From positions 1-55,820 of the forward strand of contig PNMH01000017.1 in the NCBI GenBank assembly GCA_013823505.1: a DNA stretch of 55,820 nucleotides, given 5' to 3'. The stretch comes from Polaromonas sp. Lineage in GTDB: Bacteria; Pseudomonadota; Gammaproteobacteria; Burkholderiales; Burkholderiaceae. The notes beneath the pieces are model-generated. The model was not told where the DNA came from and did no database searches. It worked only from the letters and a program-made list of their open reading frames with translations. Position 1 is the first letter of the stretch; every line of letters starts with the position of its first letter. Of the stretch, positions 1-12,567 are shown one piece after another. A program made the position numbers and the translations under genes.

Positions 1-58
1 GGGGCGGCCCGAGCGGGGCGGCCCGAAAATCGGTCAGTCATTGTGCCGCAACTGACCG
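1..58. repeat. Short direct repeat and hairpin at window edge
   Basis: The 12-mer GGGGCGGCCCGA occurs at 1-12 and again at 15-26. It is followed by an 8-bp inverted repeat: CGGTCAGT at 31-38 and ACTGACCG at 51-58, with a 12-base loop. The hairpin could end a transcript from the unseen gene to the left, but there is no T tract on the + strand. Nothing else is visible before the gene at 122. Confidence 0.35.
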
Positions 59-121
59 CCAGCGGGCCGGTGACGCGGGCCGTGCGGAGCCGGGATACCC
101 CAGGGCCTACACTGCCCACCC

Positions 122-1489
122 ATGAAAGGCGAACCGGACTTCCTGCAGAACCTGCGCGACGAAATGGGCGGTGGCAGGCAATGGCTGGACCGGGCGGTGG
201 TGATTGCTTACGCCGTGCTCGCTGGTCTGGCCGTGGTCGGCTTCACCTTGCTCGCCGATGCGGCCATCGATCTGTACAGCCGCCTGCGCAGCGGCTGGTG
301 GTGGGCGCCCCTGATCTGGACACCGGCCTTGACGGCGTTGATCGTCTGGACCATCCGGCGCTGGGCGCCTGGGGCTGTGGGGTCGGGTGTGCCCCAGGTG
401 CTCACCGCGCTGGCGCCTGAGACCCCGCTGAGTGAGCGCTCGCGTTTTGTGTCCCTGAAGCTGAGCGTGGCCAAGGTGCTGGGCGTGTCGGGCGGGCTGC
501 TGGCGGGTTTGTCGGTGGGGCGGCAAGGGCCGTCGGTCCAGGTGGCGGCTGGTGTGATGCTGCACGCGCGGCGCTGGCTGTCGCCGGCCTCTGGCATCAG
601 CGACCGCGAACTTCTTGTCGCTGGTGGCGCTGCCGGTATCGCCGCGGCTTTCAACACGCCGCTGGGCGGCATCGTGTTTGCCATCGAAGAACTCTCGCGC
701 CGCCTGCAGGACCGCAGCAGTGGCCTGATGCTGGCGGCCATTGTGGTGGCCGGTCTGGTGGCGGTGTCGGCGTTCGGCAACCTGTCCTACTTTGGGCGGG
801 TGCGGGCCGACGCGCTGTCGTGGTGGAGCCTGCTGGCACCAGGCGCCATGGTGGCGCTGGCCTGTGGGTTGCTCGGCGGCCTGCTCTCGCGCCTGATGCT
901 GGCATCGTTCACCGGGTTGCCCGACCGCTTTTGCGCCTACCGGCGCAAGCGCCCGGTGACGTTTGCGGCCCTCTGCGGTTTGGTGGTGGCGGTGATCGCG
1001 GTGGTGAGCGACGGGGCGGCTGTGGGCGTCGGGCACGAACACACCAAGGATTTGCTGGATCAGGTGGCCGACCCGGGCGCCACGCACCAACCGCTGGTGT
1101 TCACTGGCCTGAAATTTGTGGCGTCTTGGCTGTCGGCCTGGGCGGGTGTGCCCGGCGGTATCTTCGGGCCCAGCCTGTCCCTGGGCGCCGGCGTGGGCGC
1201 CGATGTGGCCTGGCTGCTGAACTCACCTCACGGTGCGGCCCTGATCGCGCTGGGCATGTGCGGCTTTCTGGCCGCCGTGACCCAGACGCCCATCACCGCC
1301 ATGATCATCGTGATGGAGATGACCGATGGTCACAGCATGGTGCTCAGCCTCATGGCTTGCGCGCTGCTGGCCAGCCTGGTGTCGCGAATGATCAGCCGCC
1401 CGCTTTACAGCACGATGTCGCTGCTGATGATGCGATCCCTGCGAGACCGGACCGACACGGGCCCGAAGCCCGAACCGCTGGGTCGTTAG
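122..1489 (+). CDS. ClC-family chloride channel/transporter
   Basis: A 455-residue inner-membrane protein with the hallmarks of ClC chloride channels and H+/Cl- antiporters. The anion-site motif GSGVP is at residues 87-91. The second signature reads GRQGPSVQ at 133-140, a helix-loop-helix region ends in FAIEE at 176-180, and a GGIFGPSL motif lies further on. A PLYS motif near the C-terminus matches the region of the pore tyrosine. In characterised antiporters the second signature is GREGP and its glutamate is the external gate; here residue 135 is Gln (codon CAA at 524-526). The internal proton-pathway glutamate pair (179-180) is kept. There is no C-terminal CBS domain. Its stop codon overlaps the convergent MFS gene. 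The family is sure; channel or exchanger mode is open. Confidence 0.93.
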   Translation: MKGEPDFLQNLRDEMGGGRQWLDRAVVIAYAVLAGLAVVGFTLLADAAIDLYSRLRSGWWWAPLIWTPALTALIVWTIRRWAPGAVGSGVPQVLTALAPETPLSERSRFVSLKLSVAKVLGVSGGLLAGLSVGRQGPSVQVAAGVMLHARRWLSPASGISDRELLVAGGAAGIAAAFNTPLGGIVFAIEELSRRLQDRSSGLMLAAIVVAGLVAVSAFGNLSYFGRVRADALSWWSLLAPGAMVALACGLLGGLLSRLMLASFTGLPDRFCAYRRKRPVTFAALCGLVVAVIAVVSDGAAVGVGHEHTKDLLDQVADPGATHQPLVFTGLKFVASWLSAWAGVPGGIFGPSLSLGAGVGADVAWLLNSPHGAALIALGMCGFLAAVTQTPITAMIIVMEMTDGHSMVLSLMACALLASLVSRMISRPLYSTMSLLMMRSLRDRTDTGPKPEPLGR

Positions 1490-2652
1490 GCGCGTGCGGC
1501 CGGCCGCATCGGCCAGGCCAGCGCCAGCCACAGCAGCATCAGGCCGGCGCTGACGAAGAAGATGCCGGTGCTGCCCCAGGTTTTGATCACCAGGCCGCCC
1601 AGGCTGCCGCCGGCGAAGATGCCCAGCGACATCAGCGTGTTGTAGACGCCCAGTGCCGCCCCGCGCTGGCGCGGCTCGGCCAGGCGCGACACCAGGCTGG
1701 GCTGGCTGGCTTCCTGGGTGTTGAACCCGACGAAATACACACACAGCAGCGCGCCCACCGCCCACAGCGAGGGCGCTTGCAGGTTGAGCCAGAACCCGAG
1801 CTGGGCCAGCACGATGAGCGCGATCGACCCCAGGTAGACCTGCTTGAAGTAGCCCATGCGCTCCAGCCGGAAGAGCAGCCCGCCCATGACGAGCAGCGAA
1901 GCCATGACGGCCGGCAGGTACACCTTCCACTGCCCGGCGCTGCTCAGGCCAGCGTCTTGCAGCAGCGCAGGCACCGACATCCACATGGCGATCTGAACCG
2001 CGTGCAGGACGAACACGCCCAGGTCCACGCGCAGCAATTCCCTGTTGCCCAGCACCTCGCGCAGGCCGCCGCGGTTCTGCGCGTGCTGCACCGGCGGCTC
2101 GGCCGGCACCACCCAGGCCACCACCGCCATGCCGATGGCGGCCAGCACCGCAGTGAGGGCAAACAGGCCTGAGAGGCCAATCAGGGGCACCAGCAGTGGC
2201 GCCAGCACCAGGGACAGCGCGAACATGAGTGCGATGCTGATGCCCACCAGCGCCATGGATTTGGTGCGCACCTCGTCGCGTGTGAGGTCGGCCAGCAGGG
2301 CGGTGACAGCGGCCGAAATGGCGCCCGAACCTTGCAGGGCCCTGCCGATGGCCAGCCACGCCATGGTGGGCGCCCAGGCAGCGATCAGGCTGCCCACCAC
2401 AAACAGGGCCAGACCGGCCTGGATCACGGGTTTGCGGCCCAGCCGGTCAGAGGCGATGCCGAACGGCACCTGGAACAGGGCCTGCGTCAGCCCGTAGATG
2501 CCCATGGCCAGCCCCACCAGAAAGGGATCGTCGCCGCCGGGGTAAGAAGGGGCTTGCAGCACGAACACCGGCAGCACCAGGAACAGCCCGAGCATGCGCA
2601 GCGCGTAAATGGACGCCAGCGCGCCGCTGGTGCGCCGTTCGATCGGCGTCAT
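1486..2652 (-). CDS. MFS transporter
   Basis: A 388-residue major facilitator superfamily permease with about 12 hydrophobic segments. The loop motif DRLGRKPVI between TM2 and TM3 is typical of drug/H+ antiporters, and [19 protein letters not shown] resembles the TM4-TM5 region of sugar and drug exporters. The start ATG is placed just before TPIERR. An open frame extends far upstream but has no family similarity and runs into uvrA. The gene is convergent with the ClC gene (stops overlap by four bases) and divergent from uvrA, with 141 bases between starts. The substrate cannot be read from sequence; an efflux role is an inference from the family. Confidence 0.9.
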   Translation of the reverse strand: MTPIERRTSGALASIYALRMLGLFLVLPVFVLQAPSYPGGDDPFLVGLAMGIYGLTQALFQVPFGIASDRLGRKPVIQAGLALFVVGSLIAAWAPTMAWLAIGRALQGSGAISAAVTALLADLTRDEVRTKSMALVGISIALMFALSLVLAPLLVPLIGLSGLFALTAVLAAIGMAVVAWVVPAEPPVQHAQNRGGLREVLGNRELLRVDLGVFVLHAVQIAMWMSVPALLQDAGLSSAGQWKVYLPAVMASLLVMGGLLFRLERMGYFKQVYLGSIALIVLAQLGFWLNLQAPSLWAVGALLCVYFVGFNTQEASQPSLVSRLAEPRQRGAALGVYNTLMSLGIFAGGSLGGLVIKTWGSTGIFFVSAGLMLLWLALAWPMRPAARA

Positions 2653-2793
2653 GCGCCCAGCCGCCGCTGGGGCGGGCGTGTCGGAAGGGGCTGTGCTGAG
2701 GGAGGACAAGGCTGCGACGGGCAAAGCCGGTATTGTGCTTGATGGGTTTGCGCGCGCCGGCAGGCCGGGCGCGAAAACCCGGGGCGGCTTATC

Positions 2794-5943
<3,150 letters not shown>

Positions 5944-5952
5944 CCTGACGCG

Positions 5953-6777
5953 TCAGTTGTTGCGGTAAGCCAGCCCCAGCGTCGCGCCGAACGTGGTGGT
6001 GCGTGTGGCCAGCGGGCTGCGTGCCACCGCGCCTTGCAGCTGGTACACGCTCAATCCGCCGTAAGCCACCCAGTTCCGGTTCAGTGCCGAGGTCATGCGC
6101 CAACCCAGCGAAGCGCCGTCGAAGCCCGAGCCCAGCGCGTAGGACTGCAAGCCGGTCGTCGCGGCGGCGGAGGGCGCGATGCCGTAGTGGGTTTGCCGGT
6201 AGGTGCCGTTGGCCCAGCCGAGCCCGAGAGACAAGTCCCAGTGCGTTTGCGGGGACACGGGGTAGCGGTAGTTCAGGCCGGAGTCGAGCCGCAGGCCACC
6301 CTCGCGTCCGAGCAGGTCTTGCGAGGCACGCAGCGATCCGCTCCAGCGCGGGCTCAGCGTGATGCCGGCCGTGACACGCCCGCGCAACGTGTCGCGCACC
6401 CGCGGCAGGCCGCCGTACATCGGGTCGCCTTTCCAGGAGCGCCCTTCGTCGATCGACAGCGATGTGCTCAGAGAGACCAGGTCGCTGCGCGTGAGCACCG
6501 TGCTCACGCCGCTGTCCACCGATTCCCGGCCCTGCGCGAGCAGCGCGCTGGCCCCCGAGGTGGCAAAGCGGAAGCGCCCGAGCTGAAAGGCCCAGATCGG
6601 GCGCAGGCCCAGCTTTTGCTCGCTGGTGCCGAAGGGATCGCGGCCGCTGGAGAGTGAGGCGCCGAGCAAATAGTCGCGGCTGGCTTCGAGCGCCACCGGC
6701 TCGGCCACCTGGGCATGGCCCGCCACTGCCCACGACGCAGCCACCAAAGCGCAAGGCAGGAGCGGCAGACGGGTCAT
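5953..6777 (-). CDS. MipA/OmpV-family outer membrane protein
   Basis: A 274-residue protein with a Sec signal peptide ending near GHAQ. Alternating aromatic and polar beta strands follow, and the C-terminus is LAYRNN. The pattern of short strands with Gly-rich turns, such as DLSLGLGWANGTY and GASLGWRMTSAL, fits the MipA/OmpV barrel family. That family includes MltA-interacting scaffolds and other outer-membrane proteins of unclear role. It starts 10 bases after the stop of the CigR-like gene, so the two probably form one transcript. It is convergent with uvrA; the 12-bp palindrome CTGACGCGTCAG (5945-5956) sits across the junction. The family call is good; the function is not known. Confidence 0.75.
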   Translation of the reverse strand: MTRLPLLPCALVAASWAVAGHAQVAEPVALEASRDYLLGASLSSGRDPFGTSEQKLGLRPIWAFQLGRFRFATSGASALLAQGRESVDSGVSTVLTRSDLVSLSTSLSIDEGRSWKGDPMYGGLPRVRDTLRGRVTAGITLSPRWSGSLRASQDLLGREGGLRLDSGLNYRYPVSPQTHWDLSLGLGWANGTYRQTHYGIAPSAAATTGLQSYALGSGFDGASLGWRMTSALNRNWVAYGGLSVYQLQGAVARSPLATRTTTFGATLGLAYRNN

Positions 6778-6787
6778 GGTGCTGCGC

Positions 6788-7345
6788 TCAGAAGCGGCTC
6801 AGGTCTTCGATGGCATCGACCACCATGCTGGTGCCCACGGCGATCAGCAGGATGTCGGCGGCCACGCGCACGTATTTGTAGCCCGAGGGGGGCACGCCCA
6901 GGCGGATCGAAATGTCGTTCGGCACGGGGTAATAGACCACGTCGGACGGCAGACGGTAGCCCTTGCGCCACTTCTTGGCGTGGCCCGGGGGCTGGCAGCC
7001 GTTGTTCTTTTTGGCCAGGCCCGGCGGGCAGTTGCCGGCCTGGAACCGAGGCTCGTAGTACTCGCGCACCGCCACGCGCTGGCTGTCCTGGAAGTAGCCG
7101 CCAATGTTGATCTGCACCGCGACGTTGGTCGACGAACGATCGCCCGAGCCTTGCGTGCTGTAGCGCCGATCGTCGTTTCGGTCGCCTTTGCCCTTGTCTT
7201 TGCCGCCGCGCTCCGACTTTTCCCATTTGTCGTGCTTGCCTCCACCGGCATGGTCGGGCTTTTCGGCCAGGGCGGGCGCCAGGCACAAACAGGCGGCCAG
7301 GCTCAGTACCCATGAGCGGGCGGATTGTTTCAAAGTCGTGTTCAT
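6788..7345 (-). CDS. CigR/RcnB-like secreted protein
   Basis: A 185-residue protein starting at MNTTLKQ, with a signal peptide ending near ALA|EK. A highly charged segment rich in Lys, Gly and Asp follows (about residues 25-60). The C-terminal part has the arrangement PPGLAKKNNGC...PPGHAKKW...YYPVP...GYKYVRVAADILLI, characteristic of RcnB/CigR-type periplasmic proteins. RcnB in E. coli acts in nickel and cobalt homeostasis; CigR in Salmonella is an anti-virulence factor. The last 30 residues form a hydrophobic stretch that may be membrane-associated. It is first in a probable two-gene transcript with the MipA-like gene. The in-frame extension upstream of MNTTLKQ lacks a signal peptide and was not used. 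Confidence 0.72.
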   Translation of the reverse strand: MNTTLKQSARSWVLSLAACLCLAPALAEKPDHAGGGKHDKWEKSERGGKDKGKGDRNDDRRYSTQGSGDRSSTNVAVQINIGGYFQDSQRVAVREYYEPRFQAGNCPPGLAKKNNGCQPPGHAKKWRKGYRLPSDVVYYPVPNDISIRLGVPPSGYKYVRVAADILLIAVGTSMVVDAIEDLSRF

Positions 7346-7520
7346 GTCTAGGTGGGTGTGGGGTGTTGTTGAAAGCGCCTGTCTCCGATGCGAATTGTGC
7401 CGCCCACGGCCAATGCACTGGTGACCGTTGGTGAGCGAAGGGCCTTGGTGTTGCGCTGTGGCTTCAATGCCTGTCAGACTCGGCAGCCTGTCGCCTCGCA
7501 ACCACCGTCTGCCGCCCGCC

Positions 7521-9095
7521 ATGTCGCAAGAAACCGAACTGAAGCTTGAAGTGCATCCGCATGACCTGGCGGCGCTGCTGAAGCACCCTTTGCTGAAGGC
7601 TCAGCCCGCCCGGCGCGAGCGCCTGTTCAACACCTATTTCGACACCTCCACCCTCGCGCTGCGAGCGCAGCGCATGGCGGTGCGCGAACGCCGCGTGGGT
7701 CGCCAGACACTGCTCACCGTGAAGACGGCAGGCCAGTCGGTGGGGGGGCTGTCGCAGCGCGGTGAGTGGGAAGCGCCCACCCGGCCCGGCGCGTTTGATT
7801 TCGCGGCACTGGTGAGCGACGTTGCCTTGGCCGCCCAGCTCGCCAGCGTGGCCTGGCAACTGGTACCGGTGTTCCGCACCGATTTCACCCGGCGCAGCTG
7901 GGTGCTGCAGCATGGGCCGGCTCGTGTGGAGGTGGCGCTCGACCAGGGGTTCATCGCCACCGGCAATGCCCAGGGCAACCACCGCCAGCCGATTCTGGAG
8001 CTGGAGCTGGAGCTGCTGGATGGCCCGGTGGACGCCTTGCTCGATCTGGCCCACACCCTGGCACTGGGGCCCCAGGGGCGTGCTGCCAGTGCATTGCGTT
8101 TGCTGCCGGCCAACCGCAGCAAGGCCGAACGCGGCTACGCGCTGTTCATGGGGGAACGAATGCGACCGGTGAAAGCGTCCAGCTTGCAGTTGCAGGCGGG
8201 CATGCACCCGGTGCAGGCTTTTCGCGCGGCGGCCCTGAGCTGCCTGGCCCACCTGCAGGCCAACGAAGCCGGTGTGCTGCATCCGGGCGCCGAGGGCGTG
8301 CTGCCCGATCCCGAGTTCGTGCACCAGGCGCGGGTGGCCTTGCGCCGGTTGCGCACCGGACTGCGCATCTTTCGCCCCGCGCTGCCCCGGCGCTTTGCCG
8401 CGCATTGGTCGAACGAGTGGAAGGCGCTGACCAACCAGCTCGGTGACGCGCGCAACTGGGATGTGTTTGCCACCGAATGGATGCCCGAACTCCTGGACGG
8501 CGGTGGGCCGGTCGCTGGTGACGCTGATGGATCGGCCCAGGCGTTGGATGCCTGGGTGCAGGATCAGCGGCGAGCCGCCTGGCAACGCGCGGCCGATGCG
8601 CTCGGCAGCGGCGAGCACGCGCTGCGCTTGCTCGCCTTCACCCGGGCGGTGCTGTGCCTGCAGCCGACCGATCCCTCTTCGACCGGGGAGCCTGCGGGTG
8701 ACGGTCTGGCGCGCTGGGCACGGGCTGCTCTGCGCGAACGCCATGCGGGTGTTCGCCAGCAGGCCCGTGCGGCGCAGCGCATGGGGCCCGAGGGCCGCCA
8801 CGCCTTGCGCCTCTCGCTCAAGAAGTTGCGCTACGCGCAGGAGTTTCTGGCCAGCGTGTTGCCGCCCAAACGCGTGGCGCGCAGCACCGCGGTGTTGTCC
8901 CGCGCGCAGGAGCTGCTGGGGCGGCTCAACGACCTGAGCACGGCGCACAGCTTGCTCGGCGCCGTGGCGGCGGGGCCCGCATCGGCCCTGGTGGTGCACT
9001 GGCAGCAGACGTTGCAAAGCCGGCTGCAGGCTGGCTTGCTCGAACTGCCGGCGATGGAGCGCTTGTTGGAGAAGGCGCCGACCCCCTGGGACTGA
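7521..9095 (+). CDS. CYTH and CHAD domain protein (inorganic triphosphatase type)
   Basis: A 524-residue protein starting at MSQETELKLE. That start carries the ExExK motif opening the CYTH triphosphate-tunnel fold (residues about 1-205). Basic and acidic tunnel residues follow, as in RLFNTYFDTS, AVRERRVG and ELELELLDG. The remainder (about 220-510) is a CHAD domain, an alpha-helical module rich in His, Arg and Lys: FVHQARVALRRLRTGLRIF, LSLKKLRYAQEFL. YgiF of E. coli has the same order and hydrolyses tripolyphosphate; CHAD domains bind polyphosphate. An upstream in-frame ATG at 7428 would add 31 residues unlike the family, so it was rejected. It stands alone between divergent and convergent neighbours. 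Confidence 0.88.
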   Translation: MSQETELKLEVHPHDLAALLKHPLLKAQPARRERLFNTYFDTSTLALRAQRMAVRERRVGRQTLLTVKTAGQSVGGLSQRGEWEAPTRPGAFDFAALVSDVALAAQLASVAWQLVPVFRTDFTRRSWVLQHGPARVEVALDQGFIATGNAQGNHRQPILELELELLDGPVDALLDLAHTLALGPQGRAASALRLLPANRSKAERGYALFMGERMRPVKASSLQLQAGMHPVQAFRAAALSCLAHLQANEAGVLHPGAEGVLPDPEFVHQARVALRRLRTGLRIFRPALPRRFAAHWSNEWKALTNQLGDARNWDVFATEWMPELLDGGGPVAGDADGSAQALDAWVQDQRRAAWQRAADALGSGEHALRLLAFTRAVLCLQPTDPSSTGEPAGDGLARWARAALRERHAGVRQQARAAQRMGPEGRHALRLSLKKLRYAQEFLASVLPPKRVARSTAVLSRAQELLGRLNDLSTAHSLLGAVAAGPASALVVHWQQTLQSRLQAGLLELPAMERLLEKAPTPWD

Positions 9096-9113
9096 CCTGC
9101 GCCGGCGGCGTTC

Positions 9114-10553
9114 TCAGAGCATGAAGCCCATGTCGCGCGGGTAGTCGGCCGAATTGAAGTTGGCCAGGTTGGGCAGGATGGCGTTCATCTCGGTGCCCTG
9201 CACGCCGAACCAGGTGGCCAGGGTGCCGGCGTACTGGTCGACCGAGGTGCTGGGCAGCAGACGGCCTTGGCCCACGTGCCACTGGTCGAAGGCGTCGGTG
9301 GTGCTGTTGGTCACGCTCACCGGCGGCGCCTTGCCGTACAGCGCCGCACCGCGCACGGCACCGCCCACCATCAGGTGGTGGCTGCCCCAGCCGTGGTCGG
9401 AGCCGTCGCCGTTGGAGGTGAGCGTGCGGCCGAAGTCGGAGGCGGTGAACGCGGTCACTTTGTCGGCCACGCCCAGGAGTGCGGTGGCTTCGTAGAAAGC
9501 GGTCATCGCCGTGCTCAGGCGGTTCATCAGGGTGGCCTGGCCGCTGATGAGGTTGTCGTGCAGATCGAAACCCCCGATGGAGACGAAGAACACCTGGCGC
9601 TTGGTGCCCAGGTCGCCGCGGGCTGCGATGAGGCGCGCCACGATGCGCAACTGGTCGGACAGGTTGTTGCCGCTGGCGGGGAAGGGCGCGAGCCGGGCAT
9701 CCGAGGTGGGCACACTGGCCAGCGCGTCGGAGATCTGGGAGAACGCCCCGTTGGCGCGACCCGTGACGAGGTTGTATTCCTTCTCCAGCCGATGGGTGCG
9801 CTCCTGCACCGCCAGCGCCGTGATGGCGGCACGCACCATCTGCGAGTTGTACACGCTGGAGTCGTTGAGGGCCCGGATCCGCACCGGGCCGCCGGTGCCC
9901 ACCTGGTACGACAAGGCCGAGTTGCCGGCCAGGAACACAGCGTTGCCGGTGACGGAGATGCAGGTGAACAGCGAGGTGCTGTTGGCGTTGTTGGACAGCA
10001 CCAGATCGCCGATGCGCCCGCCCCAGCCGGTGGGTGAGCCCTCGGGCGCCGACGACTGCCAGACCGATTGCTGGTCGTTGTGCGAAAACAGTTTGGGCGG
10101 CACGGGCACGCTGCGCGCGTTGTATTGCTGGCGCGTGATGGGCGCCACCAGCGGACCCACGTTGAGCTGCACGGCGGCCCGGCCAGCGTTGAACAGCCCC
10201 GCCAGACCGGTCATGGACGGATGCAGCGCGTATTGCACGCCGCCCGGCAGGGGGGTGGTGGGGTTGAGGGCGGTGGCGGCCAGGTCGGCGCGGCTGAGCG
10301 CGATGTTGGTTCGGATGCCGCTGTAGAGCCCGTGGGTGGTGGGGTCGTAGTTCACCACCGTGTTGGCGTAGTCGTTGCCCCCGTTGAGGAAGATGCAGAC
10401 CAGCGCCTTGTAGTCGGTGGCGTTGAAGGCCGCCGCCTCGCCCATGGCCGCCAGGTTGATGGCGGTGGGCAAGGCCATGCCGGTGAGGGCGAGTTGGCCG
10501 GAGCGGCGCAGGAAAGCGCGGCGGGTGTGCAGATCGGGTCGGATGAAGTGCAT
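9114..10553 (-). CDS. DUF1501 domain protein, Tat-exported
   Basis: A 479-residue protein with a twin-arginine signal, TRRAFLRRSGQLAL, near residue 11, so folded export by Tat is likely. The body matches DUF1501 (sulfatase/alkaline-phosphatase-like fold). Visible motifs are FLNGGNDYANTVV near the start, VGGFDLHDN-like text (SIGGFDLHDNL) and the FGRTLTSNGDGSDHGWGSHHLMVGG block with clustered His and Asp that could hold metals. It starts 10 bases after the DUF1800 stop, and the two families are known to be neighbours in many genomes. The biochemical function of the pair is unknown. Confidence 0.87.
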   Translation of the reverse strand: MHFIRPDLHTRRAFLRRSGQLALTGMALPTAINLAAMGEAAAFNATDYKALVCIFLNGGNDYANTVVNYDPTTHGLYSGIRTNIALSRADLAATALNPTTPLPGGVQYALHPSMTGLAGLFNAGRAAVQLNVGPLVAPITRQQYNARSVPVPPKLFSHNDQQSVWQSSAPEGSPTGWGGRIGDLVLSNNANSTSLFTCISVTGNAVFLAGNSALSYQVGTGGPVRIRALNDSSVYNSQMVRAAITALAVQERTHRLEKEYNLVTGRANGAFSQISDALASVPTSDARLAPFPASGNNLSDQLRIVARLIAARGDLGTKRQVFFVSIGGFDLHDNLISGQATLMNRLSTAMTAFYEATALLGVADKVTAFTASDFGRTLTSNGDGSDHGWGSHHLMVGGAVRGAALYGKAPPVSVTNSTTDAFDQWHVGQGRLLPSTSVDQYAGTLATWFGVQGTEMNAILPNLANFNSADYPRDMGFML

Positions 10554-10563
10554 GGTGCGCCCC

Positions 10564-12411
10564 TTATTTCTGGATCAGGTATTGCGGGCACGCCATGATC
10601 ATCAGCACGGCGGCCCACACGCGCCGTTGCTTCACATCGGCGCTGCTGCTGGCCGTCACGGGTGTGGCGTTCAGCGCGTTCACCATCAACAGCTCGTTGT
10701 CCGAGCCGGGTGCGATCTGGCCTGCGGTCAACACCAGCGAGAGGTGGCGAATCAGCGCGGTGGCGTCGGTCACCAGCGACATTTCGCGGGAGTAAGTGGC
10801 CTTCACGTCGTACTGGTAGTTGGTGTAGGCCGCTTGCGGCACACCGGGCTCGGGGCAGTTGATGCCGCGCTGGATCACGTCCTGCATGAAGTTGAGGTAG
10901 CCACCCACCGTGGTCTCGTTGACCAGCTGGAACTCCGGCGCGGTGGCGCCTGAGGCGGTGAGGGTGGTGTTGGGCGGCACGTAGCCCGGGCGGAAAAAGT
11001 TGAACACCGAGGGAGCGCGCAGCGGACTCTGGCCCAGTTGCGACGAAGGATTGCTCAGCTCGAAAACCTTCCAGCTGCCGGCTGCCGACTGCGCGCCGAA
11101 GGTGCGCGCCCACTGGATGAAACGCAGCATGGGTTCGCGCAGTTTGCCGAAGGTGTTGCTGGCCAGCGTTTGCGGCCCACGCGCTTCGTCGTGCAGCAGG
11201 ATCGCGGCCCATACCGCCTTGAGGTCGCCGCGCACGCCTTTGCCGTTGTCGTTGAACGCGGCGGCCACGTGCGCCACATAGGCCGCGCTGGGGTTGCTGG
11301 TCACCAGGCGCTGGATCATCTGGCGCGCAAAGAACGGCCCGACGTTGGGGTGGTTGAACAGCGTGTCCAGCGCCGTGCCCAGCGCGGCCTTGCCCGGGGT
11401 ATTGGCCGGGATGGTCGTGCCCAGGAAGGTGGCGGCCAGGTTGGAGTGGCGGCTGGCGTTGAGCGCCATCGGCTTGCTCGCGAAGGTGCGCGACTCGATG
11501 GTGTAGCTGTCCACCGGGATGCGCACGCCGTCCGAGGTGTCGAAGTCGTAGCCGGTGAACACGCGCGCCAGGTTGGTCACGTCCGACTGCGTGTAGCTGT
11601 CGATGGGCTGGCCGTTGTTGCGCTTGAGAGTGCCGTCCAGGTTGAGCTGGTACAGACCGATGGTGAAGAGCTGCATCACCTCGCGGGCGTAGTTCTCGTC
11701 GGGCACCCGACCTGTGCGCGTGTCTTCTTTCTGGTTGCCCTTGGTGTTGAGGAACCAGCCCATCGCCGGGTGCAGCGTCACGTCTTCAAGCAACTGGCGG
11801 AAGTTGCCGAAGGCGTTGCGCGTGAGCATGTCCCACCAGCTGGCGTAGGCATGGCTGCGCCAGGTGAATTCGGCCGAGCTCATGGAAGCCACAAAGAATT
11901 CGGACAACGCCAGCGCCATGCGCCTGCGCACCGGGTCCGGTCCGCTGAGCAGCTGTTGCCAGAGCATGAACTCGGCCGGGTACATGTTGAAGTAGTAGCT
12001 CTGGGAGTTGGCCACGCCATAGCCCCGGGCTTCCAGCCAGTCCCAACCGGTGGGACCCAGGGGGCGCGAGAACTCGGTGGCCAGCCACATCACGTAGCCC
12101 TTGTTCCGTGCCGACGCAATCTCTTCCACCGTGGAGGAAAACTGCGCCTGCTGCAGGAAGCGGGCTGCCTCGGCATCGGTGGTGGGTGTCGGATTGGCGT
12201 AGCCGGTCGCGGTGAATTCGACCCTGACGGCAAAGCTGTCGCTGCTGCCGCCGCCTCCTGCACTCTCACCACCGCCGCCACAGGCGGCCAGCAGTGCCGT
12301 GGCCGCTGCGGCAGACGCCAGCAGGGCCTTGGGATGGTCGGGCACCGCGTCGGTGATCCCGGGGTCAAGGGCCGACGGTGCGGCCTGGTCTGGCATTTCA
12401 ACGTTCGTCAT
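10564..12411 (-). CDS. DUF1800 domain protein, probable lipoprotein
   Basis: A 615-residue protein. The N-terminus is unusual: about 27 acidic and polar residues precede the hydrophobic segment ALLASAAAATALLAAC. That segment ends in a lipobox-like LAAC, followed by a glycine- and serine-rich linker (GGGGESAGGGGSS). The body has the DUF1800 features: EAARFLQQAQFSST, NYAREVMQLFTIGLYQLN, LARVFTGYDF and the C-terminal QYLIQK. The NYAREVMQLFTIG block is the most conserved part of this family. It is co-oriented with and just upstream of the DUF1501 gene. A joint role at the cell surface is inferred; no enzymatic function is established. Confidence 0.87.
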   Translation of the reverse strand: MTNVEMPDQAAPSALDPGITDAVPDHPKALLASAAAATALLAACGGGGESAGGGGSSDSFAVRVEFTATGYANPTPTTDAEAARFLQQAQFSSTVEEIASARNKGYVMWLATEFSRPLGPTGWDWLEARGYGVANSQSYYFNMYPAEFMLWQQLLSGPDPVRRRMALALSEFFVASMSSAEFTWRSHAYASWWDMLTRNAFGNFRQLLEDVTLHPAMGWFLNTKGNQKEDTRTGRVPDENYAREVMQLFTIGLYQLNLDGTLKRNNGQPIDSYTQSDVTNLARVFTGYDFDTSDGVRIPVDSYTIESRTFASKPMALNASRHSNLAATFLGTTIPANTPGKAALGTALDTLFNHPNVGPFFARQMIQRLVTSNPSAAYVAHVAAAFNDNGKGVRGDLKAVWAAILLHDEARGPQTLASNTFGKLREPMLRFIQWARTFGAQSAAGSWKVFELSNPSSQLGQSPLRAPSVFNFFRPGYVPPNTTLTASGATAPEFQLVNETTVGGYLNFMQDVIQRGINCPEPGVPQAAYTNYQYDVKATYSREMSLVTDATALIRHLSLVLTAGQIAPGSDNELLMVNALNATPVTASSSADVKQRRVWAAVLMIMACPQYLIQK

Positions 12412-12567
12412 TTGGACTTCTCCTCCAGTGAACGAGCGCGAGTCTAGGCAGCCGCTTTCGGCCGCCCTGGCCAGGTTTCAATCAGTTACATCTCGCTGTG
12501 GCGCGCCTGCGGCACCCGCCGGACGGCCATACCGTCCAGGGGTATTTGTCGAGCCACCGGTCGAAAT

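Noticed and set aside
43..420. 125-codon frame at the left edge
   Set aside because: It overlaps the ClC gene in another frame and shows no protein-like features.
5945..5956. Palindrome CTGACGCGTCAG as terminator
   Set aside because: It has no loop or T run and includes the stop codon of the MipA-like gene, so it is probably coincidental.
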